NCBI GenBank assembly: GCA_038501625.1
Contig: JAZAYU010000257.1
Location: forward strand, 664,213-728,212
DNA from: Corbicula japonica
Taxonomy: Eukaryota > Mollusca > Bivalvia > Venerida > Cyrenidae
Reading direction: 5' to 3'
DNA length: 64,000 nucleotides
The notes under the pieces are model-generated. The model was not told where the DNA came from. It saw only the letters and a list, made by a program, of their open reading frames with translations, and made no database searches. Of this stretch, positions 24,122 through 35,524 are shown piece after piece (within the stretch, counting starts at the first letter, position 1; every line of letters begins with the position of its first letter). Both the position numbers and the translations under genes were made by a program.

Positions 24122-24834
24122 TGTAAAAACCCAAAGTGACCAATATTGAGGCCCTTCATGTGTCATTTGATTTCAAACTTACCATTTGTGGAGCTTCTAA
24201 GCTGAGGTAGCTGGTTTGCACATCACGCGAGCCGGAACATTATTTCAACGTCGGAACATCATTTATGTTATAACATCATTTATGTTATACTTTACCTCCG
24301 ATTCAAGTTAGCAGCCAATTTGTTGGCAGAAAAACCAGTTTACAAAAGTTGAATACCCAGGAACAACGGTTAGTTGGACCTCGGGGATAGACATTTAAAT
24401 GAAGCATAGAAAGGCGTTGAGACGAAGTTCAACCACAGAAAAACAAACTATTTATATGGTGGTCTACACAAAAGAGAGTTAAACTAACTGTCGGATGAGA
24501 AATACAGAGCATCAGTTTCTATTTTGAAGTTCTGATTTTGAGTAATACACATTACATGACGCTCCTATGGTGCTGATAAATAAGAGTATACATGTACGAT
24601 ATAGGTTAGAAGGTCACATTTTTTATCATACTGAGTTTGCAACAAACGGTACAACAACCCGTGGAACAAACAGCTTCTGTATGTGTTACTCAAACCCATT
24701 AAATGAACATATATTAACATACACTAAAAGGTTTTGTATATTTAACAATTGGAAGCGAACGATCTTCAGAAGTTAGTTCTTCTTCGCTTTCGTGAGCAAT
24801 TCTGTTTAGAAGACATGTTATTTGTAACTTTTTT

Positions 24835-25086
24835 TTAAATTTTAAATAATTTCGGTTTTCCAGGGATTGATTGATAGGCTTTTTGTAAGTTAAAGTTGTA
24901 AGTCCATTCTTGTTCAGGACAGCATGTGCATGTCAAGTGTGTGACGAGCTTGTAAGAACCGTGTTTGATAATGTAGTAGGAATTTTTCATGTCGATGTCC
25001 TGATTGTTTAAAGTTAGTTCTAGCACCGAGCTACAGATACCCCCACCACCCCGTTCACACATAGACACCGCTTCTACTACGTTCAA
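24835..25086 (-). CDS. Possible captured exon fragment, unknown product
   Basis: An 83-codon minus-strand frame contains SVLELTLNNQDIDMKNSYYI and HLTCTCCPEQEWTYNF. Its composition is more protein-like than most short frames nearby. It sits in the cargo of the foldback element and has no recognised family, signal or partner exon. It may be a degraded host-gene fragment or chance. Confidence 0.15.
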   Translation of the reverse strand: MNVVEAVSMCERGGGGICSSVLELTLNNQDIDMKNSYYIIKHGSYKLVTHLTCTCCPEQEWTYNFNLQKAYQSIPGKPKLFKI

Positions 25087-25389
25087 AGTGTGACCGAAAA
25101 CGTGGTCGATCGTGACAAATCGCAGTTATCATTTAAATTCTTTTTGTTTGTTAACTTGTAATAACAGTAGCGTAATGAAATCTTGTTCTTTCATATTACC
25201 CTACAACATATGTATTCATGTTCAATTGCGTTTTTTATTTATACATTTTTGAAAAAAGATAATAATATTAATAACCGGTTAATATAATGGGTCTTGGTGA
25301 TAAATTTTAAAATCACGCTACTCAACATCACATCAATTTAGCCTTACACTTTCAGGTTGCTACTGGTTACACGAGAGATCTCCATATCA

Positions 25390-25410
25390 CCCCCCCCCCC
25401 CCCCCCCCCC
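25390..25410 (+). repeat. Poly-C tract (21 bases)
   Basis: This is an uninterrupted C homopolymer. GTGACCTGGAGAGGTCAC, a palindrome containing AGGTCA half-sites, follows at 25415-25432. Confidence 0.9.
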
Positions 25411-25504
25411 TGGTCGTGACCTGGAGAGGTCACTTTAGCTTCGCTGTTTCAGCGCAGACTAAATACGGGGAGCAGCAGAACCAGTGATAAGCCCAGTCTC
25501 ATTC

Positions 25505-25797
25505 GGCATAGAGCTGGGCGCGCGCCCTCGCATTGTACTTTTGCGTTCTCGCATCGTGTTTTCGCGTTTCGTGGTCTCTCTGTCCTGAGGGCGAGACCAC
25601 GAAAACGCGAAAACACGATGCGAGAACGCGAAAACACGATTCGAGAACGCGAAAACACGATTCGAGAACGCGAAAGTACGATGCGAGAAGGCAATATTAA
25701 TATCGCGTTATCCCATCGTTGTTTCGCGACCTCGCATTGTTGTTTCGCGTTCTCGCATCGTGATTTCGCGTTTTCGTGGTCTCGCCCTCAGGACAGC
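25505..25797. repeat. GC-rich foldback with 20-bp minisatellite arms
   Basis: TGTCCTGAGGGCGAGACCACG begins at 25579, and its inverse ends at 25797 in CGCCCTCAGGACA. The left arm continues as CGAGAACGCGAAAACACGAT repeated about four times, and the right arm is the inverse. A third inverted copy (25520-25575) sits directly upstream, so the DNA could form a large cruciform. Arg/Ser-rich open frames here are repeat products. Confidence 0.85.
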
Positions 25798-25834
25798 GAT
25801 ACTTCCCATGGTTTGTTAAGTACACTTACTATTG

Positions 25835-26495
25835 AAGTCAGACCGATCAAATTGTTTCGTGTCACCGAAGTATGTAAAGGCAGCGAGACCTTTATATTTT
25901 ATTACGTATCATTTTTCTGTACGTAGTACTTAAATAATGCTTTTTACTTCAAGTAATTGTTCTTAAATCCGAAAAATATATTGAATCCATCTTTAAACAA
26001 TCTATATAACTGATACATACAGATCACGATATTAATACAAAAGATTGAGTAAAGATGTTCAATAAAGGATAGAGTCTGGGTCGAACCTGCTTGTGAGTTT
26101 GGTGTAATGTATTAATGTTTAATTGATGAGATACAGCAATATGATTATTGTAAGAATAAAACTCATATGTTACATCATCGTTAGCAAGAAAATACGTCTC
26201 CAAAAATGTTACAATATAAACATTTACATTGATTTTGGAACAGTTCACAGTGCAAACGGTACTTTGTGTGAGTGACTTCAGCTATTTTTTCAAAAGTGTA
26301 TTGTATACAATGGGAAACAATATCATTCATAACAAGGACTTCAACAATCGCCCGTAAAACATATATATGACGATTTTATTTTTAATTACAAAAGATAAAA
26401 ACTCCACTCACTTTTGAACTGTCTATTATGTTTTTGTGACAATCAGCTCGCTATATCCGGTAGATGATACAATCGGTTTATATACAGTGATTGTA
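25835..26495 (+). repeat. Dispersed repeat, about 660 bp, copy 2
   Basis: This is a diverged direct copy of 6507-7175, located in the cargo of the 7.9-kb foldback element. Its presence shows that the cargo includes sequence found elsewhere in the same genome. Confidence 0.7.
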
Positions 26496-26509
26496 TTGTT
26501 AACAAAAAC

Positions 26510-26712
26510 TTAACCCTTTCCAGTATAGATACACCTTTATTGCTAGGGCGAACAGTTTAGATCCAGATCAGCCGGAACATCCGTGCCATCTGATCAGGAT
26601 CTAAACTGTTCGCTTTTTGATTCATTAGGTTATTTCTGACCAAAATGAGACCAGTGCAGACCCTATCAGGATGTGCCGGCTGATCTGGATCTACAATGGT
26701 CGCGCAAGCGAA
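26510..26712 (+). mobile_element. GATC-rich foldback MITE, copy 1
   Basis: It starts TTAACCCTTTCCAGTATAG and contains GATCCAGATCAGCCGG, CATCTGATCAGGATCTAAAC, the central TTCATTAGGTTATTTCTGACC and GTGCCGGCTGATCTGGATCT. The right end is truncated before the terminal AAAGGGTTAA. Confidence 0.8.
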
Positions 26713-27130
26713 AAAATTCGAGAAAAATATCTCAATTTATCTCTGCTTCCGGTTTCTAGAGCAAAATATTTGTGCTGCATCTTTTCAATTCTCACTGCCA
26801 GCCAAATAAACGTAAAAAATGTTTTGTCCCGAGACTGAATTCAAATAACTTGAAATAGTATTATCGTATATGTAGCACAGACACATACAAAAAGGAAATA
26901 CCTTCTGCATCAAAACTCTGGAATCGCTGTTTGAAATGTATTTTGAAATTATAGCCAGTTTTCGTCATTTGTGACATTTGTGTCCACTCCCTACCTTACA
27001 ACGTATGCTTTGGCTGACAGTGTTCTGAGTAGAATTCAATTAGTAAATGACCGCGGTAGATGAAATCTATTACCGAGATTGTTAATTTTAGAAAATTTAA
27101 ATCTGTACCGAGTGTAAACGAAAAAAAAAA

Positions 27131-28593
27131 CAAGGCTAGTTCTTGTTTATATTTTGCTTATCCACCACTGAAATGTACATTGCATGCTGTAAAAATCCAA
27201 TTCAAGCCGTTTTTAAGATAAACATAAATAATGATGAATATTAAGTATAGGCCGCTAGGCCGCCAGGCCGCTAGGCCACCAGGCTTCGAAAACTTAAAAA
27301 TAAAATTCAAAGCTTGTTTTTGTTGATATTTTACTTAATCATCCCTGAAATGCACATTGCATGCTGTAAAAATCGATTTCAAGCCGTTTTACAGATAAAC
27401 ATAAATTATGATAAATATTAAGTTAAGGCCGCCAGGCTTCGAAAACTTAAAAAAAATTCAAAGCTAGTTTTTGTGGATATTTTACTTAATCATCCCTGAA
27501 ATGTACATTGCATGTTGTAAAAATCGATTTCAAGCCGTTTCAAACATAAACATAAATTATGATAAATATTAAGTTTAGGCCGCCAGGCTTCGAAAACTTA
27601 AAAAAAAATCAAAGCTAGTTTTTGTTGATATTTTACTTAATCATCCCTGAAATGTTCATTGCATGCTGTAAAAATCGATTTCAAGCCGTTTTAAAGATAA
27701 ACATAAATTATGATAAATATTAAGTTAAGGCCGCTAGGCCGCCAGGCTTCGAAAACTTAAAAAAAATTCAAAGCTAGTTTTTGTGGATATTTTACTTAAT
27801 CATCCCTGAAATGTACATTGCATGTTGTAAAAATCGATTTCAAGCCGTTTCAAACATAAACATAAATTATGATAAATATTAAGTTTAGGCCGCCAGGCTT
27901 CGAAAACTTAAAAAAAAATCAAAGCTAGTTTTTGTTGATATTTTACCTAATCATCCCTGAAATGTACATTGCATGCTGTAAAAATCCATTTCAAGCCGTT
28001 TTAAAGATAAACATAAATTATGATAAATATTAAGTTTAGGCCGCTAGGCCGCCAGGCCGCTAGGCCGCCAGGCTTCGAAAACTTAAACAAAATTCAAAGC
28101 TAGTTTTTTGTTGATATTTTACTTAATCACCCTGAAACGTACATTGCATGCTGTAAAAATCGATTTCAAGCCGTTTTAAATATAAACATAAATTATGATA
28201 AATATTAAGTTTAGGCCGCCAGGCTTCGAAAAGTTAAAAAATCAAACTTAGTTCTTTATCATCAACTGAAATGTAATTTACAAAGAGTACATGGAAGTGA
28301 ATGTACGAATAGATTCCGAGTCGTCTCTGCAGATAAGCTAGAACTTTGATTTAAAAAATAAAAGCTAAATCATGTCGATAACTTTCTAATACACCCCTGC
28401 AATTTACATTATATCTGTAAAAATAGATTTCAATCAGTTTTTAAGATCAACGTTAATTGCGATAAATTCAGCCATCTTCACGCCGCTAGGCCGCTAGGCC
28501 GCTAACTTCACGCCGCCAGGCTGCTAGGCCGCTAGGCCGCTTACTTCACGCCGCCAGGCCGCTAGGCCGCCAGGCCGCTAACTTCACACATCT
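27131..28593 (-). repeat. Right arm: inverted array of about 165-bp units
   Basis: Seven units in the opposite orientation to the left arm carry CCTGAAATGTACATTGCATGC, AAATCGATTTCAAGCCG and ATTATGATAAATATTAAGTT. The outer 28210-28590 segment is the inverse of 20721-21120, including the unique GACGACTCGGAATCTATTCG region. The arms differ in unit number (about 15 against 7). Confidence 0.92.
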
Positions 28594-28602
28594 GTCCCGT
28601 AC

Positions 28603-31600
28603 AAGTGTTTTTCTATGAAACTGTTTTCCATTCAATTAAATTACTTTTTGAATTATTTTATTTAATTTAAATAAAAATAATCATTTGAAATCAATTAACT
28701 TCCGTAGAATTTATGTTCTGTATGTTGTGTTGACATATTGAAACTCTTCATGACATGTCGGTGAACTCCAATTCAATATTTTCAAGTCAGTCAAAATGTC
28801 ACAAGGGGAATGTTAAAATATTACCCTTTACATTTCTACATTAATATTGGATATAATTTAAAAAAAGGGTAGGATATCTAGATATTAATATATTAAAGTA
28901 CACAGAAGAAAAATTGATACGAAATCCTTTTTTTCAATTTTATGATGCGTCTCGATTGCATGTAACGATAAGTTCAAGCAACATTGTATAACCGTTGGTA
29001 GAAGATGAAATAATTATATAGTGTTCCTTTCGTGGACGCAATTGCGTTAAAAATGCTATGAGTTGGATTCTAACCATATATGCGAGCCATATAAGTACGG
29101 CACAGCCATAGAAGAACCTCTCCAATGCAGTAGTATTTTACTGCATTGGAGAGGTTTTCAAAATGTCGGCTGAACTAACACTTCAAAGGCAGCGCCTGTC
29201 TGCATATTTTTGGACAAGATAATTATACTTGGATTTTGCCCATCACGTTCTTCTTGTCTTAATACATTTGTACATGTGTATACTGGTTTTGAATAATCTG
29301 CCTACTTTATTCTTTCCAGGAACCGCGGCATCATTTCTTAGCGCTTCTCGATTTCAAAATTACCATGTATCTCGTTTTAAAAAGAATTTAAGACCTGCAT
29401 GATATACGATTTATAGAAAAAAGTTGGTGATGTACTGTAGTGTCCAGGCGATTGAATGATGACGACGTGTAAAACCTTTTGACTTATATGAAAAAAAGTT
29501 CGTTTTAATGGTGACAATGACTCCAACTACTGCAGATTTCTGCTCACCATTTTTTTTAATTTAAGTTTGTTTTACACTTTCTAGCTGAATATATCAATAT
29601 TATTATAAAACCATTTTAGTATCAGATTTACGCTTAATTTTTTTTTTCAACCAATGAAAACAAATTACATTTATGACGGGTACGTGTATTCTAAGTTACA
29701 CGGGCACGTGCAGGCAAAACATTATTTTCAAAAAAGTATCCGGATATATTACTTGAATGCTAAAAGCCAACACTATCCAACAGATCAGACTATAAAACAA
29801 ATATTTCATTTGAACACCTGATCATGTAAATAATATAAGACTTTGTGATTACTTTGGGAGCAAAAATAGCATACAAGAAAAGTATATGTACACATTATAC
29901 AATAATATTAGTAAATTGTGTAAGCTTATATGTGAAGTGTGTTTTCTATTCGCCAAAATGATTCCGTACTGCAGCCGATGCTGTCACAGTCTACCCGCCC
30001 CACAGACCCCAAAACCACTGTGCTTGAATTTCACTAAAAGACTACTTAAAATTAAACATCACATTTAGACACAATTTATATATAGCAAAAATATTAAATA
30101 AAAGATATTTGGAATACCCTCTACCATAACAATAGTTGTATACTATATAGAAGAGCGTATCACCCAATATGTCCGATACTGCCGCCTGTGATTCTCATTA
30201 CAGCCCATCTGAAACCGACAAAGGGCATGGGTCGGATCCTCTGAAATATCCTCATCAATGACTCCAGCTTTAACATAATGTTCGAATGAGGCTGGTTAAA
30301 ACGAGCTCTATGGCTGTTTAATAATGAGCCGTGAATTATACATTAGGTAATGTCATAAATAGAACATCAAATTGGACCCCATCAAATTGAGGCATTTATC
30401 GTTCTGGCTAGTTAACACGCGTTAAACTATCGTGTTGCCTATACGCCAAACGCCGATTCACAACTGCCATTTTCGCGCTTCTTCAAAACGACAAATACCT
30501 TAGTTGCGCTTATCAGTCATTCTGACGTATTTGTGGCAGATGTGTTTTCTTACTTTAGTTTTAAACTAAAAAGTGTAACTCTTTAAAAGTAATAGGTTTA
30601 ATTTTTAAACATTTCGTTAACAGAAACATAACTCGGTCTTCATTGAATAGAAAGATAACAAGTTTCAAGTTTCATTATTTATTGGCACTTTCGGCAAATT
30701 ATTGCCTTTGGCCATTTACAAGATAACAAACAAACAATTAGCCAGCAGTTACAAATGTGGGCTGTTCTGAACTCCAAGTTATGAACCCAGACCGGTTCGG
30801 ATACAGGGTGATAAATTTTACTGCGACTCTACATGGCACTGAGGAAGACACTTGTTAAGGCCCGGGCCTTTCCGTTTTGAAATATTTTGAGAAGAACAGC
30901 GCATCAGCATACCACCTGTACGGGCCTCATTTGTCAACGGTGTCGCATGAGATTGACACATCTGTTACAATCACAAGTACGAGATGGATAACAAGATCGA
31001 AATCAAATTAATATATATTTCCTGACAATAGAAGCTATTCAAGATGCCGTGAGTTATGTAATTTGATACACGGAACCAGGTTTTACGATATGTCAAGCTC
31101 TGTTACGATAGATCACGAGAAAGAGCGAGATGAATTAAATATGGCTCGTGGCACAGGTTCGGATGCAACAGGTCTGGATGTTATAAATTAATCTTATATA
31201 ATGTTTAATAGCTTTTTATGATAAAAATCACTGTCTATTTAGTCAAATACTTTGTACCATCACAATGAATTTCATTTTACACCAGATTTACTCTGTATGC
31301 ACAAAATGTCCTCATATAATAATAATGATTCTGTGTTGTTTAGGGAGCATAGAATAACATTTATTGACTAATATGTAACAAACAACATTGATTTAATTAT
31401 CTGGTGTTAACACCACTGATTAGTTTATCCAAGATGATTATGGATGGGTATCACTGCCCAAATATTGAATAAACAGGAAATAAATAAAACAGGAAATAAC
31501 TGATTGTTGTCAACAAATCAGGGATGAGTCTAGTACTGAGGTTCAGTACTCAAGTAAGTAGTGAGTGCTGGATGCTAAAAGAGAGATGTGCAGGATTGAT

Positions 31601-31740
31601 GAATGGAACAGATTTGCGAAAAGGGTTATGAATCAGTTGAATATCATTATTTGAAGCTCAAATATTGATTTACACCCGAAATATTCAAACCAATATTTTA
31701 TAAAAAAGATATCTAAATGGTGTTTCCTATCCTATGCGAC
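28603..31740. other. Unassigned stretch with a perfect short hairpin
   Basis: No gene was recognised. AACCTCTCCAATGCAGTA (29115-29132) and its exact inverse (29139-29156) form an 18-bp stem with a 6-base loop. At 30660-30740, TTTATTGGCACTTTCGGCAA..TTTACAAGATAACAA resembles the 3' tail of a molluscan retroelement, but this is weak. Confidence 0.4.
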
Positions 31741-31893
31741 GCGCATAGGTTAGCTATTTTTGTATTTCCCGCGTAAAGCCGCGGTGATTTTTGGGATTGT
31801 CACGTGATCACTTCAACCAAAATACGCATTCGGTGTACCTTGCCGACTATCGACGTCGCCATTTGTTTCAAAATGCCTGGGCCAACACGAATA
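31740..31893 (+). promoter_or_regulatory. Candidate promoter and short first exon
   Basis: This block is richer in CpG than its surroundings. It contains a GTCACGTGATCAC E-box and CGACGTCGCCATTTG, which resembles the YY1-type GCCAT element common near metazoan start sites. ATG at 31873 is followed by seven codons (MPGPTRI) and a splice donor, ATA|GTAAGC, at 31893/31894. It could be the 5' exon of the transporter gene 16 kb downstream. The codon phase does not fit that exon, so it would have to act as untranslated leader. It may instead belong to another transcript. Confidence 0.35.
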
Positions 31894-32582
31894 GTAAGCT
31901 CAGCAATGAGCTAAATATAGAATGATCGCTAAATATAGAATGTATTTTTATACCCCCACAAACGAAGTTTGAAGGGGTATATAGGAGTGAGCTTGTCGGT
32001 CTGTCGGTCGGTCGGATTATTCGTTTCCGTATGATAACTGATGAAAGGCTTGACAGAATTAAATAATTTTTGGTACATGGGTATATCGTCATAAGATACA
32101 GGTCAAGTTCGATTTTGGGGCTGGTGGGGTCAGTGTCAAGGTCACTGTTATTAAAAATAGAAAAATGCTTTCCGGACGATAACTCCTGAAAGGTATCAAC
32201 TATTTTAAAAATTTTTGGTAAACAGGTGTAACATCACAAGATACAGGTCAAGTTCGACTTTGGGGCTGGTGGGGTCAATGTCAAGGTCAGTATTCAGGGT
32301 TTCCCCCAGGATTTCAGGAAGGGTTGTCGCAGCATAGACTGATTTTGTCGCGCGCTGCAACGCGCTGTTAATTTTTGCAACCCGCTGTTTAATTTTCAGT
32401 CTTGTATATATATATCAGGTTTGCTTCTCATTTAAATAAATAAATGAAAATTGTTTTTTTATTTTTAATTGGCTTTATTCATTTAAAGCCTTTTGTGTGC
32501 TTTTGCATGCAACATTGTTGAGCCAATAAGTGGGTTGGAGTTCTTTCACCTAGACAACTTGTACTGGTTTTGTGTTATGAAA

Positions 32583-32690
32583 ACCTGTTGGGGCAAGTGT
32601 GAGGTTGGTGCACTCTAGAACCTGGTTTAAACCCCCAGTGGCAATTTGATTTGCCACTGACCGTTCCAAGGCGGTAACCCCTCGGGTTAT
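32583..32690 (+). repeat. SINE-like block
   Basis: GCACTCTAGAACCTGGTTTAA followed by CCCCCAGTGG and CACTGACCGTTCCAAGGCGG has a GGTTTAAACCCC segment resembling a tRNA B box. A T-rich tail follows. It may be part of a short interspersed element. This is a resemblance only; no target duplication was found. Confidence 0.25.
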
Positions 32691-33791
32691 CATTTTTGTT
32701 TATTGTTAGTGGTGTCTTTTTTTTAAAACTGATCATTTTATTTACCATGCTCTCTCCCTCTCTCTTCTTCTTGACTGTGTGGGGAGGCTGTTTTTTCTGT
32801 ATGTGGCGATCCCTGATATGCATATTTCACCTTTTTTTAAATGACATACATGTTAATAATAAATGTGTCTCCACACACACTGTTCTGTGGCTGCTGTAGG
32901 TTAAAAGATTTATAACAAAGATTCAAAAGTCGTAAATACTTACACCAAAATATCCTATAACAACGGCCGAAATTCCTTAGATCCGATCATTTAATTAGAT
33001 CTATTATCAATTAGAAATATATATGAACACAAAAACTAAAATAAACGGAAATTGCAATATAATGTGCTTATTTGTAATTACATAAAGATGTTTCAGGAAA
33101 ACTAAAAGCATTTTTTTTTTTCAATAAAACATCTTTTGATGGTGGAAACTACGCAGTTGCACTTTTTATTACCTCCCTTTTTTCAAGATCAGCAAAACTT
33201 GCACGAACCGCGCTTTTTTTGTTTCGCTTTTTTACTGCAATTAAAACTCGTATAATTTACTTATTATACCTACCCGTGCAAAAAAGAAATGATGCGCCAT
33301 GCCTTCTCAATTAAAGAACAATAGGAACGCGAATAATAACGCGCTTTTTATTAAAAAAAACTTGTATAATTTACACAAACTTGATGCGCCAATCTTTCGC
33401 TGATACACAAGCCTTACAAAAAATATCATACCATTGTCCCGTTTGCAAAACATGTAATAAAATCAATCATTTTAACTGCGCTATGTCTAGAAAAAATATT
33501 ATTACCGTAAACGGCTTCTGAAGTCAATCTACTTTATGACGTCCTTTGTGTAAACTTTCACTGTGGCATATGACAATATTGAATATTTGCTGGATGTTAC
33601 AGCGTATTTTGGATTGAAAATGTGTTTTAAGTGCTTCTCTTTTGTTCTGGGGATGTTTTAAGATCAAACCGGCGATGTTCTGAAAACGATGTCAGCGTCT
33701 ATGTTATTTTGTTTTCGATTTAATCGAAATGAAAATGGCTTTGTTGCTGTTGTTGAATTTCATTAATTGGCTATCTTACAGAATAATTAAG

Positions 33792-33881
33792 ATGTCAGAA
33801 GGTTATATTTTCCATGGATATTATCAAAAAGGGAATGCTTTAGTTCCTTCCTTCTTTGCTCGAAATGGTCAGATGGCAGAA
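33792..33881 (+). CDS. Exon-like frame inside the CAGGG element
   Basis: An acceptor, CTATCTTACAG|AATAATTAAG (33781/33782), precedes ATG at 33792. The frame encodes 30 residues beginning MSEGYIFHGYYQKGN and ending at a strong donor, GCAGAA|GTAAGT (33881/33882). Both splice signals and the composition look real. It could be the first coding exon of a lost transposase or a fragment of a captured host gene. No family was recognised and no downstream exon was found inside the element. Confidence 0.3.
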
Positions 33882-35524
33882 GTAAGTCATTTTTATCGAG
33901 TTTTGTTCTGATTACTGACAACGCGGATGAATAGTGATTCGGCTACGATTTTTATCACATGCAGTCATAATCAACTGTCGCCAATATGTGGGCGGAGCCG
34001 ACATGCGTTATCCATCAGTTCTTGTTACTGATTGGATAACTCGCAAAGCTGATGACGCTGTCAATTATCGGCGCGATCAGCTGTCTCTTGTTTATTAAAA
34101 ATAAAGTTTTCATACTGATAATGCAATCAACAGGTACACAAGTCGCAGCGGGAGATAAAGCATTTCGGACAAATTATGGCATGTCGCAAATTGGGTCCTG
34201 AAATTATGGCTTGCGACTAGCGAAAAAGGCCTGGGGGAAACCCTGGTATTACTAAAAATAGAAAAATGGTTTCCGGATGATAACTCATGAAACACTTCAC
34301 AGATTAAATCCGTTTTTGGTAAATAGATGTAACATCAGAAGATACAGGTCAAGTTCGACTTCGGGGCCTGTGGGTCAATGTCAAGGTCACTGTTACTTAA
34401 TATATAAAAATTGTTTCTGGACGATAACTCATGAAATACTTCATAGATTTAATTATTTTTTGGGACACAGATGTAACATAACAAGATACAGGTTAGGTTT
34501 GACTGGGGCCTGTGGGTTCAAGGTCAAGGTCACTGTTATATAAACTTCAAAACTTCATTTCCACTCAGTAACTATAGCTTGGAATGAGATTCTTAAATGA
34601 AATTTGGTGTATTGGTGGTTTTTGTGAAGATGACTTTTGGGATTCAAAGTAAGGCCTGTGGGGTCATGGTCAATGTTACTAAAAATAGAAAAAAAACTAT
34701 ATATGCTCAATAACTTTGGTTCGGAATGAGATATTGTGATGAAAATTGCTATATAGGTAGTGTCTGTGAAGACAAAACTTGGTATTGAAATTGGGCGTGA
34801 TGGGGTCAAGGTCACTGTTCACTGTTACTAAAAATAGAAAAAATGGTTTCTGTATGATTTCTCATGAAAAGCTTCACTTATATAAACAATTTTTTGGCAT
34901 GCAGTTGTTTAATAAAAGTATAAACAATTTTTTGGCATGCAGTTGTTTAATAAAAGTTAAGTAAAGGTCACTGTTACTAACATATTCAAATCATTTATGC
35001 TTGATAAATTTAGAAGGAATGAGACATTGTGATGTAACTGTTTATGTAGCTACTGCGAAGACGACACTTTGGATTGAAGATGGGGCACATTATGCCATTG
35101 ATTTGAAGCATTCCCAGTTCCAAGTATCAAGCACACATGTGGGGGTATTTAATCACTTTCAGTGATAATTAAAGTTGTATAGGGATTTCTTCAGTGAATT
35201 GTTTTCAGGTCCTATAAAATGGTAAAATTAACCGAAAACTTCCTCCTGGAGGGTTTGAAATGTAGAGTTTAGTGAAAAGTACACTAAGTGTTACATAGAT
35301 CGATCCGTTTGCGATTTTACCGAGTACAACTGCTCCACCCTGCACATCTCCCTTTAAGAAGTACCTGAGTACTGAGTACTCAATTTTGTAAGTGTACTTA
35401 AGAAAGTACTGTGTACTACTTGATGAACTCATGGGTATTTTGCGAGTACAGAAACATTATTATTTTTATAATAATGTAGTATGCTATATTGGTATCCAAA
35501 TCTGGTATACTATACTCATATCAT

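Larger units (their letters stand above)
20721..28593. mobile_element. 7.9-kb foldback element with exact 9-bp target duplication
   Basis: The left end AGATGTGTGAAGTTAGCGG has its exact inverse at the right end. GTCCCGTAC lies directly outside both ends (20712-20720 and 28594-28602), a perfect 9-bp target duplication. Nine-base duplications and long terminal arms are typical of Mutator-like elements, though other superfamilies are possible. Both arms are arrays of about 165-bp units joined by GGCCTGGC/GGCCTAGC 9-mers. The enclosed 3.5 kb holds an open frame, a dispersed repeat, a hairpin minisatellite and a small foldback element. No transposase was recognised, so the element is probably non-autonomous. 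Confidence 0.82.
32295..34245. mobile_element. 1.95-kb CAGGG-ended element inserted in B
   Basis: CAGGGTTTCCCCCAGG at the left end is exactly inverted at the right end (34230-34245). GTATT lies directly outside both ends (32290-32294 and 34246-34250), giving a 5-bp target duplication. Removing the insert rejoins an array unit, GGTCA-GTATT-ACTAAAAATAG, as expected from other units. Termini and duplication length match the 10.4-kb element at 8348, so both may use the same hAT-type machinery. The interior holds a SINE-like block and one exon-like frame. Confidence 0.8.
31946..35169 (-). mobile_element. Pearl-like element B, interrupted
   Basis: The left edge TTTTTATACCCCCAC is followed by CTGTCGGTCGGTCGG. 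The right edge is GTGGGGGTATTTAATCAC. Tandem units of about 145 bp carry TTTCCGGA(C/T)GATAACTC, GATACAGGTCAAGTTCGACT and TCAAGGTCACTGTTA. The edges are the inverse of those of element D at 53.5-55.5 kb, so B is a minus-strand member of the same family. It is split by a 1951-bp insertion at 32295-34245. Confidence 0.75.

Noticed and set aside
25449..25694. SRSRIVFSR-type repeated frame resembling an SR protein
   Set aside because: It is produced by the 20-bp GC-rich minisatellite, with no RNA-binding domain.
30655..30745. 3' tail of a LINE
   Set aside because: There is a resemblance to molluscan retroelement tails only; no coding remnant or poly-A junction could be confirmed.
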